Shown one piece after another: positions 43,055 to 51,555 of a stretch of DNA of 64,000 nucleotides; within the stretch, counting starts at the first letter, position 1; each line of letters starts with the position of its first letter. The stretch is taken from assembly GCA_020852955.1 (NCBI GenBank), contig JADYZW010000029.1, forward strand, positions 1-64,000, given 5' to 3'. Made by a program: the position numbers and the translations under genes. Source of the DNA: Deltaproteobacteria bacterium. GTDB taxonomy: Bacteria; Desulfobacterota; Binatia; UTPRO1. The notes beneath the pieces were generated by a model. The model was not told where the DNA came from. It saw only the letters and a program-made list of their open reading frames with translations, and made no database searches.

Positions 43055-45256
43055 ATGTCGAATCGCTACCGGAAGATCCTGTGCGCCGCCTTGTTCGCGC
43101 TCTACGGCGCGGCGCCCGCCGCGGCCCTGGACGTGCAGCCCGGCATCGGCTTCGTCGCGATCACGGGCCAGGCCGAAGGCGTCCAGCTCGTGCTCGAGAA
43201 CGCCCAGCACGTGGACCTCGCAAGCGGGCTCGTCGATCGCTTCGGAAGCCTGATCTTCCGCGAACTCGGGGAGGGGAACGCGTATTTCGTGCGCGAGCCG
43301 GGGGGCGCGACGACGGCGGTGACGACGTTGCGTTTTGCGGACCATCCGCCGCAATCCTTCTATGAGATGCAGACGCTGGTCGAGGGGCTGAACTACATCC
43401 AGGCGCGCGACGGAACGCTGCTCTCGGCGATGGTGCGGGCGCCGCTCGGCAGCTCGTTCGCGCCCGGGCGCCGCTTCCCGACCCTGGTCGAATACTCGGG
43501 CTACGCCGCGTCGGATCCGGACAACCCGCAGGCGTCGACGCTGCTCGCGTCGGCGATGGGCTACGCGACGGTCGCGGTGAACATGCGCGGCTCCGGCTGC
43601 TCGGGCGGTGTCATCGACCTGTTCGACCTGCCGACGACGGCCGACGGCTATGACATCGTCGAGACCGTCGGCAACCAGGACTGGGTGCTCGGCGACGGCG
43701 TCGGCATGATCGGCATCTCGTTCCCGGGCATCAGCCAGATGTTCGTTGCCGGCGCGCAGCCGCCGCACCTCGTCGCGGTCGCGCCGTTCTCGATCATCTC
43801 CGACATCTACCGCTCGCCCGGCTTCCCGGGCGGCATCTTCAACAACGGCTTCGCCGAGACCTGGCTCCAGGAGCGCGCCGACGACGCGCGCCCGGCGCCG
43901 GAGGGCGGGCAGGCGTGGGCGATCCAGCGCGTGAACGAGGGCGATACCACCTGTCTCGCGAACCAGAAGCTCCGCCTCCAGACGCAGGATCCCGTCGACT
44001 TCACGCAGAGCCATCCGTACTACGACCCCGCGCTCATGGACGCGCGCTCGCCGAGCGCCTGGGCGGCGAACATCCAGGTTCCGATCTTCATATCCGGCGC
44101 GTGGCAGGACGAGCAGACCGGCAGCGGTTTCGTGACGTTGCTGAAGCAGCTCCCGAAACGGCGCGACGTCCGCATCATGCTCGCGAACGGCGTCCACTCG
44201 ACCTCCATGGAGCCCGAGAGCCTGTGGAACTGGGTTGCGTTTCTCGACATCTACGTCGCCAAGCGTTTCCCCAACATGGATCGACTCGCGCCGTTGGCCG
44301 GCGCGATCTACGAGCAGATCCTCGGACCGGGGCAGCCGACGCCGCCGCTGCCGCCCGATCGCCTGGCCGGCGCGAGCAGCATCGACGACGCCAAGCGTCG
44401 GTTCGAGGCCGAGCCGCGTGTGCGGGTGCTGATGGAGAACGGCGCGGGCTCGCCGACGCCGGGCCTGCCGGCGCCGCGCTTCGAGCTCGGCTTCGAGAAG
44501 TGGCCGCCGCCGGGCGCGCGTCAGACGGCCTGGTACTTCGGGCCGGGCGGAACGCTCTCGAAGTTCAAGTCGGTCGCCGACGGCTTCGACAGCTACAACC
44601 CCGATCCCGACGCGCGTCCGATGCAGACGATTCCCGGGCAGGGGCAGGCCGAGTCGTGGGAGATCATGCCAGCCTACGACTGGCGGCCGCTGGTCGCGGG
44701 CACGGCGGTCGCGTACGCGACCGCACCCCTCGCGGCGGACACGACGATCGTCGGCGAGGGCGCCGTCGATCTCTTCCTACGCTCGAGCGCGTCCGACACG
44801 GACGTCCAGGTGACGCTCACCGAGATCCGTCCCGACGGCCTCGAGACGTACGTGCAGAGCGGGTGGCTGCGGGCGAGCCATCGCAAGCTCGCGCGCAAGG
44901 GCAACACCAGGACCGAGGTCCGGCAGACGCATCTCGCGGGGGATGCGGAGCTCCTGCCGGCGGGCCAGTTCACCAAGATGCGGGTCGGTCTCTTCGCCGT
45001 CGGACACACCTTCCGCGCCGGCTCGCGCATCCGGCTGAGCCTCGAAGCGCCCGGCGGCGACCGCACGCGCTGGGCCTTCGACACGTTCGACACCAACGGC
45101 ATGGTGACGAACGACGTGAACTACTCGCGCGGCTATTCCTCGCGCCTCGTGCTGCCGGTCGTGCGGCGCGCCCAGGCGCCGGCGGGCCTGCCCCCGTGCC
45201 CGGGGCTGCGCGGCCAGCCGTGCCGCACCTACGCGCCGGCGAGCAACGGCGGCTGA
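43055..45256 (+). CDS. Secreted CocE/NonD-type hydrolase (X-Pro dipeptidyl-peptidase family)
   Basis: A 733-residue protein with signal peptide (ALFALYGAAPAAA). The alpha/beta hydrolase core has RDGTLLSAMVRAPLG, AVNMRGSGCSGG and the nucleophile in GMIGISFPGISQ; the catalytic His is probably in NGVHSTSM, and Asp in an intermediate WQDEQTG segment. The C-terminal part from about 520 is the jelly-roll domain typical of the family (VDLFLRSSASDTDVQVTLTEIRPDG, RIRLSLEAPGG). Relatives cleave X-Pro peptides, cocaine-like esters or cephalosporin esters; the substrate here is unknown. AAGGA 6 nt before ATG supports the start. Confidence 0.86.
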   Translation: MSNRYRKILCAALFALYGAAPAAALDVQPGIGFVAITGQAEGVQLVLENAQHVDLASGLVDRFGSLIFRELGEGNAYFVREPGGATTAVTTLRFADHPPQSFYEMQTLVEGLNYIQARDGTLLSAMVRAPLGSSFAPGRRFPTLVEYSGYAASDPDNPQASTLLASAMGYATVAVNMRGSGCSGGVIDLFDLPTTADGYDIVETVGNQDWVLGDGVGMIGISFPGISQMFVAGAQPPHLVAVAPFSIISDIYRSPGFPGGIFNNGFAETWLQERADDARPAPEGGQAWAIQRVNEGDTTCLANQKLRLQTQDPVDFTQSHPYYDPALMDARSPSAWAANIQVPIFISGAWQDEQTGSGFVTLLKQLPKRRDVRIMLANGVHSTSMEPESLWNWVAFLDIYVAKRFPNMDRLAPLAGAIYEQILGPGQPTPPLPPDRLAGASSIDDAKRRFEAEPRVRVLMENGAGSPTPGLPAPRFELGFEKWPPPGARQTAWYFGPGGTLSKFKSVADGFDSYNPDPDARPMQTIPGQGQAESWEIMPAYDWRPLVAGTAVAYATAPLAADTTIVGEGAVDLFLRSSASDTDVQVTLTEIRPDGLETYVQSGWLRASHRKLARKGNTRTEVRQTHLAGDAELLPAGQFTKMRVGLFAVGHTFRAGSRIRLSLEAPGGDRTRWAFDTFDTNGMVTNDVNYSRGYSSRLVLPVVRRAQAPAGLPPCPGLRGQPCRTYAPASNGG

Positions 45257-45278
45257 TCCGCGGAGGCGTTCCCCTCGC

Positions 45279-45317
45279 CGAACGGCGGCGCCGGCCTCGG
45301 GTCGGAGCCGCCGTTCG
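45279..45317. terminator. Bidirectional terminator-like hairpin
   Basis: CGAACGGCGGC (45279-45289) pairs perfectly with 45307-45317 across a 17-nt loop, in the 65-bp gap between the convergent hydrolase and ketopantoate reductase genes. No T-tract is present. Confidence 0.5.
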
Positions 45318-45321
45318 CGTG

Positions 45322-46338
45322 TCAGGCGGCGCGCTCGAGCTCCGCGAGCAGCGCGGAGCCCGACCAGGCGCGCCGCTCGCCGCCTTCGGCCGCGCGCACG
45401 AGCGCGACCAGCCGGGCGTTCACCGGGGCGGAGCGTCCGAGGCGCGCGGCGAGGCGCACGATCTCGCCGTTGAGCCACTCGATCTCGGTGGTCCTTCCGG
45501 ACTGGAGATCCTCCCACATCGACGAGCGCGCGTGCGGGTCGACCGCGAGCATGCGGCCGGCGAGGCGGGTGAAGATCGGGTTCGGCAATCGCAGTATGCG
45601 GGGGATCCACGCGGGGGGGAGCGGCGTCAGCCGCGCCGGCGCGATGCCCGCCGCGGCGAGGAGCGCGAGGGCTTCCGCTTGCGCGAGCGCGGTGCAGCGG
45701 CGGAAGGCGCGATCGGAGAGCTGCGCTGCGAGAGGCAGGTCGGAGAGCGCGTTCACCGGGTTGTTGAGGTTGAGGACGAGCTTCGCCCACTGCACCGGCT
45801 CCATCCGATCGCGGCGGACGAGCGGCAGCCCCGCGGCCGCAAACGACGCGAGGTAGGGATCGATGCGCGCGTCGCGCGCGACCTCGAGGCGGCCCTCGGA
45901 TCCGTGGTGGAAGCGACCGGCGCCCTGGCGCACCACGTTGAACGGCACCATGCCGGGCAGGGCCGTCCGACCCGGGAGCGCCGCGCCCAGTCGCTCGGCG
46001 TTGCCGATCCCGTTCTGGAAGCTCACGACCAGCGCCGACGGCGCGAGGACCGCGGCGAGCTCGCGCCCGGCGTCGGCAGTCGCGGCCGCCTTCACCGTGA
46101 CGAGCACGAGGCCTGCGGCGGCCGCGCCGGCGGCGGTCGTTTCGAAGCGAAGGCGGTCGGGCGCGACGTCGAGGGCCGCGCCTTCCCAGTCCGTGAGGTG
46201 GAGTCCATGGGCGCGCAGCTCCGCGGCGATCCGCTCGCGACCGACGAAGACGACGTCGCTGCCGGTCGCGGCGAGCCGCCCCCCGACGTAGCAGCCGACG
46301 CTGCCCGCGCCGTAGATCGCGATCCGTTCTCCTCCCAT
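45322..46338 (-). CDS. panE: 2-dehydropantoate 2-reductase (ketopantoate reductase family)
   Basis: A 338-residue NADPH-dependent reductase. The dinucleotide motif IAIYGAGSVGCYVGGRLA begins at residue 6, VLVTVKAAATAD follows, and a helical C-terminal domain has the conserved Lys/Asn/Ser pattern (WAKLVLNLNNPVNALSD and SSMWEDLQSGRTTEIEWLNG). It matches PanE in length and order, although members of this family also act on other 2-oxo acids. The ATG at 46338 is 13 nt from the opposite-strand direction of the small membrane gene. Alternative ATG 46353 adds five residues. Confidence 0.82.
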   Translation of the reverse strand: MGGERIAIYGAGSVGCYVGGRLAATGSDVVFVGRERIAAELRAHGLHLTDWEGAALDVAPDRLRFETTAAGAAAAGLVLVTVKAAATADAGRELAAVLAPSALVVSFQNGIGNAERLGAALPGRTALPGMVPFNVVRQGAGRFHHGSEGRLEVARDARIDPYLASFAAAGLPLVRRDRMEPVQWAKLVLNLNNPVNALSDLPLAAQLSDRAFRRCTALAQAEALALLAAAGIAPARLTPLPPAWIPRILRLPNPIFTRLAGRMLAVDPHARSSMWEDLQSGRTTEIEWLNGEIVRLAARLGRSAPVNARLVALVRAAEGGERRAWSGSALLAELERAA

Positions 46339-46415
46339 TCCGGGCGGCTGCATAGCCGATGGGGTGGGCGGCCGCCATGCGTTTTGGCACGGCGTTCCGG
46401 GAGGTCTCCGACGCC

Positions 46416-46443
46416 TTGCGTCAGATCGGCTCGCCGGTAGCAT
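46416..46443 (+). promoter_or_regulatory. Promoter candidate for the small membrane protein, predicted leaderless
   Basis: TTGCGT (46416-46421), 16 bp, TAGCAT (46438-46443), then 7 nt to ATG 46451. There is no ribosome binding site. The spacing fits the pattern at 10414, 24997 and 51556. Confidence 0.4.
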
Positions 46444-46450
46444 CGGCCGC

Positions 46451-46648
46451 ATGGAAACGATCGTGTCGTTCGCGGCGGCGTGGTGGGCGGTGGGTCTCGG
46501 CGTCGGCGGCGCGGCCGTGGCGGGCGCGCTCCTCTGGCGCTGGGCGCTCGAGGATCTCGTGCTGTCGGCGGTCGATCTGCCGGCCTGCGAACGGAGCGCG
46601 CCGGACCCGCAGGCGCTCAGCCGGCCGAACGCGACGCCGGCGCGGTAG
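46451..46648 (+). CDS. Small single-pass membrane protein
   Basis: A 65-residue product with one hydrophobic helix (AAAWWAVGLGVGGAAVAGALLW) and a short polar tail with one Cys. Its promoter-like upstream sequence supports it as a real small gene. The last 32 bases overlap the end of the YheT-like gene on the other strand. I do not recognise a family; small membrane proteins often modulate larger ones. Confidence 0.5.
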   Translation: METIVSFAAAWWAVGLGVGGAAVAGALLWRWALEDLVLSAVDLPACERSAPDPQALSRPNATPAR

Positions 46649-47777
46649 CGGCGGACGACGGCGCGGCGCCGGGCGTCCAGTCGTGGACGGCGGTGAAGTA
46701 CTCGGCGATCAGACGGTGCGCCCACGAGCGCGGCCGCCAGTGCCCTTCGAAGAAGGCGCAGTGGCTGCCGCGCTCGGTGAGCACGAGGAGGCTCTCCGGG
46801 ACGCGTCCGAAGAGGCCGCGATGCTCCTCGACGTTGGCGCGCGTGCAGACCGGATCGTCGGCGGCGTTCAGGATGAGCAACGGGACGCCGACGGCGTCGG
46901 CGACGCGCATCGGATTGGTGTGCGCGTGGTACTCCTCGGCGGTCGCGAAGCCGGCGAAGGGATGCTGACGGTCGTGCAGCTCGCCGATCGTGCGGCTTCG
47001 CATGGCGGCGTCCCAGCCAGGGTGCATCGCGAGCGTAGCGGCGTGCCGCTCCAGGAAGTAGCGGCGCACGGCGCCGAGGAGATAGCGGTCGTAGCAGCGA
47101 TGGACGCGGTGGAAGGCGCGCGTCGTATCGTAGCCCGGACAGTACGCGACGGCCGCGGCGAGCGGGGCGCGCAGGCCTTCTTCGCCGAGATAGCGGACGA
47201 GGAGCCCGGAGCCTGCGGAGACGCCGACGGCGTAGAGCGGCGCCGCCGGGAGGCGGGCGCGGATCCGCGCGAGCTGGGCGCGGACGTCGGCGGTCGCCCC
47301 GAGGGTGCTGACGCGCGGCGCGGTGAGGGGCAAAGCGCCGTGGCCGCGCCGGTTGCAGACGACGACGCGCCATCCGAGCCGGCGGCGGAACGCGCGCACG
47401 GTCCGTCGCATGCTCTGCCCGTCGCCGCAGATCGTCGGGAGGACCACCACGAGCGGCGTCGCCGGCGGATCCTCGAGGCCGAGCCAGTCGAGCGACACGG
47501 TACCGCCGTCGGGCAGGGTGAGCCTCTCGGTCTCGTCGTACCGCAGCGGCGGCGTCCGCGCGTCGCGCCAGGCGAGGAGCGCGAGCTGGAGGTGGCGGTT
47601 GGCGCTCCACCAGGGCGGCCGGTAGGGCTCGGTGAGGGCGGCGCACCGGGCCCGCACGTGCGCGAGGAGCGGGGTCTCGCGGTACACGAGCTCCGGCGCG
47701 CGGGCGATCCGTGTCCGGTACCGGCGGACGGCCGCGGCCGTCGCGGCGATTCCGGCGAGGAGCGCGGGCGCGGTCAC
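46617..47777 (-). CDS. YheT/ABHD1-3-like alpha/beta hydrolase
   Basis: A 386-residue hydrolase with an N-terminal helix and the YheT-family segments PPWWSANRHLQ, VVVLPTICGDGQSM, NRRGHGALPL, the nucleophile in VGVSAGSGLLVRYLG, Asp in NAADDPV and His in SHCAFFEGHW. YheT relatives are carboxylesterases, probably acting on lipid esters near the membrane. The gene lies 16 nt after the exonuclease gene in the same direction, so the two are likely one operon. The C-terminal 20 residues are Ala/Ser/Pro-rich. Confidence 0.83.
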   Translation of the reverse strand: MTAPALLAGIAATAAAVRRYRTRIARAPELVYRETPLLAHVRARCAALTEPYRPPWWSANRHLQLALLAWRDARTPPLRYDETERLTLPDGGTVSLDWLGLEDPPATPLVVVLPTICGDGQSMRRTVRAFRRRLGWRVVVCNRRGHGALPLTAPRVSTLGATADVRAQLARIRARLPAAPLYAVGVSAGSGLLVRYLGEEGLRAPLAAAVAYCPGYDTTRAFHRVHRCYDRYLLGAVRRYFLERHAATLAMHPGWDAAMRSRTIGELHDRQHPFAGFATAEEYHAHTNPMRVADAVGVPLLILNAADDPVCTRANVEEHRGLFGRVPESLLVLTERGSHCAFFEGHWRPRSWAHRLIAEYFTAVHDWTPGAAPSSAATAPASRSAG

Positions 47778-47793
47778 GGCGTGCGCCTCGCGC

Positions 47794-48663
47794 TCATGGG
47801 CACGCCGCGAGCGCCTGGCGCACGCGCTCGACCGGCGAGGCGAGCGCGTGCGCGGCGACGAGGGCGGCGACCTCGGCGGGGTCCGTCGGCACGGTCGGCA
47901 GGGTGAGGGCGACCGGTGCGAGCGGCACGTTCGCGACCGGCAGGACGACGCGCATCGCGGCGGCGAGATAGTCGCGGCCGGCGTCGAGCTTGCGGGCGAC
48001 CGCCGGCGCGAGGTCGGTCGCGGCGAGGATCGACGCGAGCGAGCCGTAGCGGGCGACGAGTTGCGCGGCCGTCTTTTCGCCGATGCCCCGCACGCCCGGG
48101 AGCCCGTCCGACGGGTCGCCGCGCAGGAGCGCGAAGTCGCCGTAGGCGCGGCCCGGGATGCCGTAGCGGCGGGTGACCTCCGCCTCGTCGACGACGAGGA
48201 GCGTGGAGACGCCGGTCCGCGGATGGAGCACGACGAGATGGGGATCCCGGACGAGCGCGAAGAGGTCGCGGTCTCCGGACACCACGGCCACCGGCCCGAG
48301 GCAGCGCCTGGCGAGCGTGGCGATCACGTCCTCGGCCTCGAAGCCCCCGGCGCCGACCACCGCGAAGCCGAGCGCGCGCAGCAGCGCGCGGCCGACGGCC
48401 TCCTGCGGTGCGACCGGATCCGCTTCGTCGTCCCCTTCCGCGACCCGGTGCGCCTTGTACGTGGGGAGGGCCGTGACGCGGAAGGCCGGTCGCCAGTCGT
48501 CGTCGACGGCGATCGCGAGGGCCCGCGGCCGGTGGTCGAGGAGCAGGCGCGCCAGCATGCTCAGGAAGCCGTAGACGGCGTGCATCGGGATCGAGTCCGG
48601 CACCGAGTGGAAGGCCCGGTAGAGCAGACTCGAGTAGTCGATCAGCATCGTCGGCGCGCGCAT
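47794..48663 (-). CDS. 5'-3' exonuclease (FEN/PIN-like, Pol I N-domain family)
   Basis: A 289-residue flap-nuclease-like protein. Metal ligands are seen in MLIDYSSLLYRAFH, AIAVDDDWRPAFR, FEAEDVIATLA, VSGDRDLFALV and LRGDPSDGLPGVRGIGEKTAAQL, the last being the helix-hairpin-helix DNA-binding motif. It corresponds to the 5' nuclease domain of DNA polymerase I as a free protein (xni/exoIX class), likely removing RNA primers or flaps. Alternative start: ATG 5 codons into the frame. Same-strand with the YheT gene. Confidence 0.85.
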   Translation of the reverse strand: MRAPTMLIDYSSLLYRAFHSVPDSIPMHAVYGFLSMLARLLLDHRPRALAIAVDDDWRPAFRVTALPTYKAHRVAEGDDEADPVAPQEAVGRALLRALGFAVVGAGGFEAEDVIATLARRCLGPVAVVSGDRDLFALVRDPHLVVLHPRTGVSTLLVVDEAEVTRRYGIPGRAYGDFALLRGDPSDGLPGVRGIGEKTAAQLVARYGSLASILAATDLAPAVARKLDAGRDYLAAAMRVVLPVANVPLAPVALTLPTVPTDPAEVAALVAAHALASPVERVRQALAACP

Positions 48664-48780
48664 GCCGTGGGGGTCATAGGCCAGTCCGGCCGCGCGGGCG
48701 AGCGACCGGAGGGCCGTCCCCGGCCGGGACGCGCTCGAACGTCGTCGCGCCGGGCGAGCCGCGTCGCCGCGCCGCCGTCC

Positions 48781-49659
48781 CTACTGCAGGACGCTCGCGG
48801 TGCCGACCGTCGCCTTCGTGCCGTCCGCCTTCTCGCACCAGACGTCGAGGTGGACGCGCCGCTTCGCGCCCTCGGGGATCTCCTCGCGCACCTTGCCGTG
48901 GACCGTCACCGTGTCCTCGGCCCAGATGACGTTGACGAGCCGGACGTCGAGGCCGCCGCCGACCTGCCACGCGAGCCCGTAGGCGGCGGTCATGAGCTCG
49001 GAGACGAGGCAGATGGACCACATCCCCTGGACGACGACGTCCGGGAACCCGAGCATCCGCGCCGCTTCGCGGTCGGTGTGGTAGTTCTTCTCGGGACCGG
49101 AGAAGGCCTCGCACATCGCGAGGGTGATCGTGCGACCGAGGGGCGCGAGCGCCGCGCCCGGCCCCTCGCCGATCGCGAACCGGCGGTCGGTGCGCTTCTC
49201 GCGCTCGCGGTCGACGACCAGACCGCGGCGCGCGTCCTCGACGAGGAAGCTTTGGTGCGTGCGGCTCCGCTGCAGCCAGCGGCCGTTCTCGTCGGTGAGC
49301 AGCACCTCGTTCACGACGTACTCGCGGTTGCGCTTGACGTAGCGCTCGACGACCGTCGACCGGGTGCGGACGGCGCCGCCGATCGTGAGCGGCGCGAAGA
49401 GCTGCCATTCCTGGCGCGCGTGCAGGTTCCCGAAGATGTTCGGGAGGTACCAGGCGAGGCTGCGGTAGACCTCGGAGTGGAGGACCAGGGCGGGGGCCGC
49501 GACGGCGCCCGAGGCGAGCGCCGCGCCGGGGCAGGCTCCGCCGACGCCGGCCGCGTAGCGGGCGACGTCGGCGTCCGTGATGGTCGTCGCGCGGCCGCCG
49601 AGGTCGCGACCGACGTGGACCTCGTGGGCGGGAAAGAAACCGGCGATCGTCTCGGACAT
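48781..49659 (-). CDS. Double-hotdog MaoC-like dehydratase/thioesterase family protein
   Basis: A 292-residue protein with two hotdog halves. The N-terminal half (about 15-140) resembles the MaoC/FAS1A-type domain (DADVARYAAGVGG, VLHSEVYRSLAWYLPNIFGNLHARQEWQLFAPL). The C-terminal half (about 170-290) has ITLAMCEAFSGPEKNYHTDREAA and GFPDVVVQGMWSICLVSE, which match R-hydratase/MaoC-like cores with an Asn/His pair. It probably acts on an acyl-CoA or acyl-ester substrate. GGAGGTGG 5-7 nt before ATG 49659 fixes the start. Confidence 0.76.
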   Translation of the reverse strand: MSETIAGFFPAHEVHVGRDLGGRATTITDADVARYAAGVGGACPGAALASGAVAAPALVLHSEVYRSLAWYLPNIFGNLHARQEWQLFAPLTIGGAVRTRSTVVERYVKRNREYVVNEVLLTDENGRWLQRSRTHQSFLVEDARRGLVVDREREKRTDRRFAIGEGPGAALAPLGRTITLAMCEAFSGPEKNYHTDREAARMLGFPDVVVQGMWSICLVSELMTAAYGLAWQVGGGLDVRLVNVIWAEDTVTVHGKVREEIPEGAKRRVHLDVWCEKADGTKATVGTASVLQ

Positions 49660-49744
49660 CGGAGCCACCTCCCGTGGGTCCGCGAATCTTGCGCACCGGC
49701 GCCGCGCCGTCCACCGCCCGGAGCGCAGCCGCCCGCCGCCCGTG

Positions 49745-51481
49745 TCAGCCCACGCTCGAGGGGCGCGGCGTGGCGCGCGGGTCCGAGCGGACGCGCCGCA
49801 TGGCCGCGACGGCTTCGGCGACCACCGACGCGGCGAGACCGAGGAGCGCGACGGCCACGGCGCCGTTCGCGAGCTGCGCCGGGTTCCAGGCGCCGTCCGG
49901 GCCGCGCGCTGCGGTAAAGCCGGTCCAGGCCTGCAGGACGAGCGCCGCGACCGTGATCGCGAGCACGAAGAGCGTCGGGACCGAGGTGAACCACACGGGC
50001 TTCCCGAGCCGCTTCCTCCAAACCGTGACGCCGAGGAGCGTGAGCGCGGCGAGCAGCTGGTTCGACGTGCCGAAGAGCGTCCAGAACGCCAGGTACGTCG
50101 GCGGGCGGCCGGGCAGCGGGGCGTCGGCGGTCACGATGAAGAGGAGCGGGGCGCCGACCGTCGCGAGCGTGCCGACGATCGCGCCGGCGCGCGTGCGCCA
50201 GTCGAAGAGCTCCTGGACGATGTAGCGCCCGAGGCGGGTCGCGACGTCGAGGGTGTCGAACACGAAAGTCGAGAACGCCATCGACCCGAAGACGGTGGCG
50301 AAGAGGAGGTGGTCCTTGCCGAGCACGACGGTCGCGAACCGGCCGATGCCGCGTCCGTAGGTGGCGCCGGCGGGCGTCTTCGGACCGTCCGGCGCGGCGA
50401 TCATGATCGTGACCAGCGCGATCAGGGCGACGAACGCCTCGAGCAGCATCGCGCCGTATCCGACCGGGCGGCAATCGCTCTCCTTGGCGATCTGCTTCGA
50501 CGTCGTCCCGCCGCAGACCAGCCCGTGGAAGCCGCTGCACGCCCCGCACGCGATCGTGACGAAGAGGAACGGGAAGAGGAGTCCCGTCGCGCCGCCGACC
50601 TCGAAGCCCTTGAACGCCGGTTGGCGAACGGCCGCGTCGCCGAAGAAGATCCCGATCGTGCCGACGGCGAGCACGAGGTAGAGCACGAAGCCGCCGAGAT
50701 AGCCGCGCGGCTGGAGCAGCAGCGACACCGGCAGCAGCGAGGCGACGAGGCAGTACCCGAGGAGGATCACGCTCCAGGCCTTGTGCGGATTGGCGACGCC
50801 GAGCGCGAGCAGATCCGAGCACTGCGTGCCGACCCACACCACCCCGAGGGTCGCCGGCACGAACAGCGCCGTGAGCAGCGTGAGCGGCGGATTCCACCGG
50901 CGCTGCACGAGGCCCATGGCGACGCTCAGGAGAAGGTACGCGGCGCTCGCGAAGGCGACCGCGCCGCCCGCGTCGAACCCGACGGCGACGCCGTCGAGCT
51001 CCTCGATGCGGCCGAGGAAGGTGCCGGCGGTGACGTCGGTGAACGCCACGATCACGTAGACGAGCGCGAGCCAGATGAAGAGCATCACGCTCACCCACGC
51101 GCGCCGGCTCAGGTTCTCCCGGATGATTTCGGCGACCGAGGAGGCGCGGTGCCGGACGCTCGCGACGAGCGCGCTGAAGTCGTGGACTGCGCCAATGAAG
51201 ACGACGCCGCCGAGGATCCACAGCAGGCAGGGCAGCCAGCCGAACTGCTCGCAGGCGACGATCGGGCCGACGATCGGCCCGGCGGCGGCGATCGCGCTGA
51301 AGTGCTGCGGCATCAGGTACACGGGAGAGGTCGGCACGTAGTCGACGCCGTCCGCGCGCGCGACCGCCGGCGTCGTCGCCCGGTCATCGAGCGCGTACTG
51401 CGAGGCGACGAAGCGGCCGTAGAGGAGGTAGGCGGCGGCGAGGACCGAGAGGAAGATCGAGGCCAGGAGCGGCAGGCTCAT
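49745..51481 (-). CDS. cstA: Carbon starvation protein CstA family transporter
   Basis: A 578-residue membrane protein with about 15 helices. It starts SLPLLASIFLSVLAAAYLLYGRFVA and keeps the family motifs YVPTSPVYLMPQHFSAIAAAGPIVGPIVA, HDFSALVASVRHR, CGACSGFHGLVCGGTTSKQI and FWTLFGTSNQLLAALTL. Relatives import pyruvate or peptides during carbon starvation; this one is shorter than E. coli CstA (about 700) and lacks some C-terminal helices. Divergent from hemQ with overlapping -35 boxes. Confidence 0.9.
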   Translation of the reverse strand: MSLPLLASIFLSVLAAAYLLYGRFVASQYALDDRATTPAVARADGVDYVPTSPVYLMPQHFSAIAAAGPIVGPIVACEQFGWLPCLLWILGGVVFIGAVHDFSALVASVRHRASSVAEIIRENLSRRAWVSVMLFIWLALVYVIVAFTDVTAGTFLGRIEELDGVAVGFDAGGAVAFASAAYLLLSVAMGLVQRRWNPPLTLLTALFVPATLGVVWVGTQCSDLLALGVANPHKAWSVILLGYCLVASLLPVSLLLQPRGYLGGFVLYLVLAVGTIGIFFGDAAVRQPAFKGFEVGGATGLLFPFLFVTIACGACSGFHGLVCGGTTSKQIAKESDCRPVGYGAMLLEAFVALIALVTIMIAAPDGPKTPAGATYGRGIGRFATVVLGKDHLLFATVFGSMAFSTFVFDTLDVATRLGRYIVQELFDWRTRAGAIVGTLATVGAPLLFIVTADAPLPGRPPTYLAFWTLFGTSNQLLAALTLLGVTVWRKRLGKPVWFTSVPTLFVLAITVAALVLQAWTGFTAARGPDGAWNPAQLANGAVAVALLGLAASVVAEAVAAMRRVRSDPRATPRPSSVG

Positions 51482-51490
51482 GCGGACGGA

Positions 51491-51519
51491 CGCTTACGCT
51501 ACGCGCCGCGCGCGTTCAA
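51491..51519 (-). promoter_or_regulatory. Promoter candidate for cstA, sharing a palindrome with hemQ
   Basis: On the minus strand TTGAAC (51519-51514), 17 bp, TAAGCG (51496-51491); ATG 51481 is 9 nt further. The -10 box is weak. The -35 abuts the hemQ -35 within TCAATTGA. Confidence 0.3.
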
Positions 51520-51548
51520 TTGACCCCTCGCGACGGGCTCCCTAGAAT
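51520..51548 (+). promoter_or_regulatory. Sigma-70-type promoter for hemQ, predicted leaderless
   Basis: TTGACC (51520-51525), 17 bp, TAGAAT (51543-51548), each matching consensus at 5 of 6 positions. ATG 51556 is 7 nt after the -10 box, so the transcript should start at or next to the A of ATG. Confidence 0.6.
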
Positions 51549-51555
51549 CCGACCG

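Noticed and set aside
47632..49917. 761-codon plus frame over the exonuclease and hotdog genes
   Set aside because: Antisense shadow; both minus-strand genes have recognisable active sites and ribosome binding sites.
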